Part shown: positions 3,946-5,793 of the stretch, one piece after another | Position numbering within the stretch: the first letter of the stretch is position 1 | Layout of the letters: every line of letters begins with the position of its first letter | Assembly (NCBI GenBank): GCA_900548195.1 | Contig: URJQ01000139.1 | Location: 1-5,793 of the forward strand | Direction of reading: 5' to 3' | DNA from: an uncultured Prevotella sp. | GTDB taxonomy: Bacteria > Bacteroidota > Bacteroidia > Bacteroidales > Bacteroidaceae | Length of the DNA: 5,793 nt | The notes under the pieces: generated by a model | Told to the model about the DNA's origin: nothing | The model's input: only the letters and a program-made list of their open reading frames with translations | Database searches by the model: none | Made by a program: the position numbers and the translations under genes

Positions 3946-5793
3946 ATGACTAAAGTTTTAAATTCAAGAATACCAGAAGGACCAGTAGCACAGAAGTGGA
4001 CCGAATTTAAGGCACACCAGCGTCTGGTAAACCCTAAGAACAAACTGAAGCTCGACATTATCGTAGTAGGAACCGGTCTGGCAGGTGCCAGCGCTGCAAG
4101 TTCACTCGGCGAGATGGGCTTCAATGTATTGAACTTCTGCATCCAGGACTCTCCACGTCGTGCTCACTCTATCGCAGCACAGGGTGGTATCAATGCAGCC
4201 AAGTGCTATCAGAACGACGGTGACTCTGTATATCGTCTCTTCTATGATACAGTAAAGGGCGGTGACTACCGTGCACGTGAGGCTAACGTATATCGTCTTG
4301 CAGAGGTATCAAATAATATCATCGACCAGTGCGTGGCACAGGGTGTACCATTCGCACGTGAGTACGGCGGTATGCTTGCTAACCGTTCATTCGGTGGAGC
4401 ACAGGTATCACGTACATTCTATGCAAAGGGACAGACCGGTCAGCAGTTGCTTCTCGGTGCTTACTCTTCACTCATGTGCCAGGTTCACGCTGGCAAGGTA
4501 AAGCTCTTTACCCGCTATGAGATGGAAGACGTAGTAATTATCGACGGCCGTGCTCGCGGTATCATCGCCAAGAACCTCATTACCGGCAAGCTCGAGCGCT
4601 TCTCTGCAAACGCTGTAGTAATCGCTACTGGTGGTTACGGAAACGCTTACTTCCTCTCTACCAACGCTATGGGATGTAACTGTACAGCAGCTGTTCAGTG
4701 CTACCGTAAGGGCGCTATGTTCGCTAACCCTTCTTACGTACAGATTCACCCTACATGTATTCCAGTGCATGGTGACAACCAGTCTAAGCTTACCCTTATG
4801 TCTGAGTCACTCCGTAACGACGGCCGTATCTGGGTACCAAAGAAGCTTGAGGACGCAAAGGCTCTCCAGGCAGGCACCAAGCAGGGCTGGGATATCCCAG
4901 AGCAGGATCGTGACTACTATCTCGAGCGTCGCTATCCAGCATTCGGTAACCTCGTGCCACGTGACGTTGCATCACGTGCCGCTAAGGAGCGTTGCGACAA
5001 GGGCTACGGCGTAAACAACACCGGTCTCGCTGTATTCCTCGACTTCTCTGAGTCAATCCAGCGCCTCGGTATCGATGAAATCCGCCAGCGTTACGGTAAC
5101 CTCTTTGATATGTATGAGGAAATCACTGACGTAAACCCAGGTAAATACGTACGCTCAGAGGGTGGTTTCGACTACTACAAGCCAATGATGATCTTCCCAG
5201 CTATCCACTATACCATGGGCGGTATCTGGGTGGACTACGAGCTTATGACCACAATCCCAGGCCTCTTCGCTATCGGTGAGTGTAACTTCTCTGACCACGG
5301 TGCTAACCGTCTCGGTGCTTCCGCTCTCATGCAGGGTCTTGCTGACGGTTACTTCGTACTCCCTTACACTATCCAGAACTACCTCGCTGACCAGTCTATC
5401 TGGCCACGTCTCTCTACTGATATGCCAGAGTTTGCAGAGGCAGAGAAGGCAGTTGACGCAGAGCTCACACGTCTGCTCAACATCCAGGGTAAGCGTTCCG
5501 TTGACTCTATCCACAAGGAGCTCGGTCACATCCTCTGGGAGCATGTAGGTATGGGTCGTACCAAGGAAGGACTTGAGGAAGGCTTGAAGCTCATGAAGGA
5601 GCTCCGCAAGGAATTCAACACCAACCTCTTCGTGCCAGGCACCAAGGAAGGTCTCAACGTAGAGCTTGACAAGGCTATCCACCTCCGCGACTTCATCATC
5701 ATGGGTGAGCTCATCGCTTACGACGCCCTCCACCGTGAGGAGTCTTGTGGCGGTGGTATTCCCTTTCGAATGGGATATCCTCTTGCATCAAAG
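3946..5793 (+). CDS. sdhA: Succinate dehydrogenase/fumarate reductase flavoprotein subunit (3' partial)
   Basis: This is the catalytic subunit, also called FrdA, which interconverts fumarate and succinate on covalently bound FAD at the cytoplasmic face. The 616 codons present lack the stop; related proteins are roughly 640-660 residues. Motifs in order: dinucleotide-binding VGTGLAG (41-47), HSIAAQGGINAAK (74-86) with His74 as the expected covalent FAD attachment site, HPTCIP (269-274), SESLRNDGRIW (286-296) with a likely active-site Arg290, PRD (338-340), HYTMGG (421-426), and GECNFSDHGANRLG (444-457) with the conserved substrate-binding Arg455. The ATG at 3946 is the first possible start in frame; a roughly 35-residue N-terminal extension before the FAD motif is present. 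Codon use is strongly biased (CGT/CGC, GGT/GGC, CCA), suggesting high expression. From residue 604 the sequence departs from the family's conserved ESCGGHFR continuation. sdhB/frdB is expected next. Confidence 0.95.
   Translation, partial: MTKVLNSRIPEGPVAQKWTEFKAHQRLVNPKNKLKLDIIVVGTGLAGASAASSLGEMGFNVLNFCIQDSPRRAHSIAAQGGINAAKCYQNDGDSVYRLFYDTVKGGDYRAREANVYRLAEVSNNIIDQCVAQGVPFAREYGGMLANRSFGGAQVSRTFYAKGQTGQQLLLGAYSSLMCQVHAGKVKLFTRYEMEDVVIIDGRARGIIAKNLITGKLERFSANAVVIATGGYGNAYFLSTNAMGCNCTAAVQCYRKGAMFANPSYVQIHPTCIPVHGDNQSKLTLMSESLRNDGRIWVPKKLEDAKALQAGTKQGWDIPEQDRDYYLERRYPAFGNLVPRDVASRAAKERCDKGYGVNNTGLAVFLDFSESIQRLGIDEIRQRYGNLFDMYEEITDVNPGKYVRSEGGFDYYKPMMIFPAIHYTMGGIWVDYELMTTIPGLFAIGECNFSDHGANRLGASALMQGLADGYFVLPYTIQNYLADQSIWPRLSTDMPEFAEAEKAVDAELTRLLNIQGKRSVDSIHKELGHILWEHVGMGRTKEGLEEGLKLMKELRKEFNTNLFVPGTKEGLNVELDKAIHLRDFIIMGELIAYDALHREESCGGGIPFRMGYPLASK

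Noticed and set aside
4958..4978. Two CACGTG cores 15 bp apart, considered as further parS sites
   Set aside because: Only the six-base core and one or two flanking bases fit; they encode conserved SdhA residues around PRDVASR. Other CACGTG cores in mnmG and sdhA are likewise coding coincidences.
5155..5733. 192-codon minus-strand open frame opposite sdhA
   Set aside because: It is a shadow of the highly biased sdhA codons, rich in Val/Glu/Leu from reverse-complemented GAC/CTC/GAG, and lacks domain signals.

Overview
The window looks like chromosomal DNA of a Bacteroidales bacterium, most likely Prevotella or a close relative. The evidence is the two promoters with the Bacteroidetes-type TTTG/TAnnTTTG elements, A-rich leaders without a Shine-Dalgarno sequence, a type B (five-helix, di-heme) succinate dehydrogenase/fumarate reductase membrane subunit directly followed by its flavoprotein, and the protein sequences themselves. 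The genus is an inference from general resemblance, not from a search.

Layout: positions 1-324 hold no gene but a mosaic of short repeats: a GC-rich hairpin (about 3-56), a G-rich direct repeat (110-158), a 22-bp tandem repeat with an inverted copy (179-259), and a terminator-like stem-loop (280-323) serving apt. Then, on the minus strand, come apt (325-858) and, upstream of it, mnmG (1022-2941). The 163-bp gap between them holds a perfect 16-bp match to the ParB-binding site parS (882-897), followed after 10 bp by a 32-bp perfect inverted repeat built from heptanucleotides. A 229-bp divergent promoter region (2942-3170) fires left into mnmG and right into sdhC (3171-3848). sdhA/frdA starts at 3946 and runs off the right edge.

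Function: mnmG modifies the wobble uridine of certain tRNAs and apt salvages adenine; both are housekeeping genes. sdhC and sdhA encode the membrane anchor and catalytic subunit of the complex that, in anaerobic Bacteroidales, mainly reduces fumarate to succinate with menaquinol. The iron-sulfur subunit gene (sdhB/frdB) would be expected just beyond the window.

I found no defence system, mobile-element gene or new multi-gene system. The most notable signal is the parS match with the adjacent long AT-rich hairpin, which suggests a chromosome-partition site and perhaps nearness to the replication origin. The last 39 bases do not continue the conserved flavoprotein sequence and may be a sequence error or misjoin at an assembly end.
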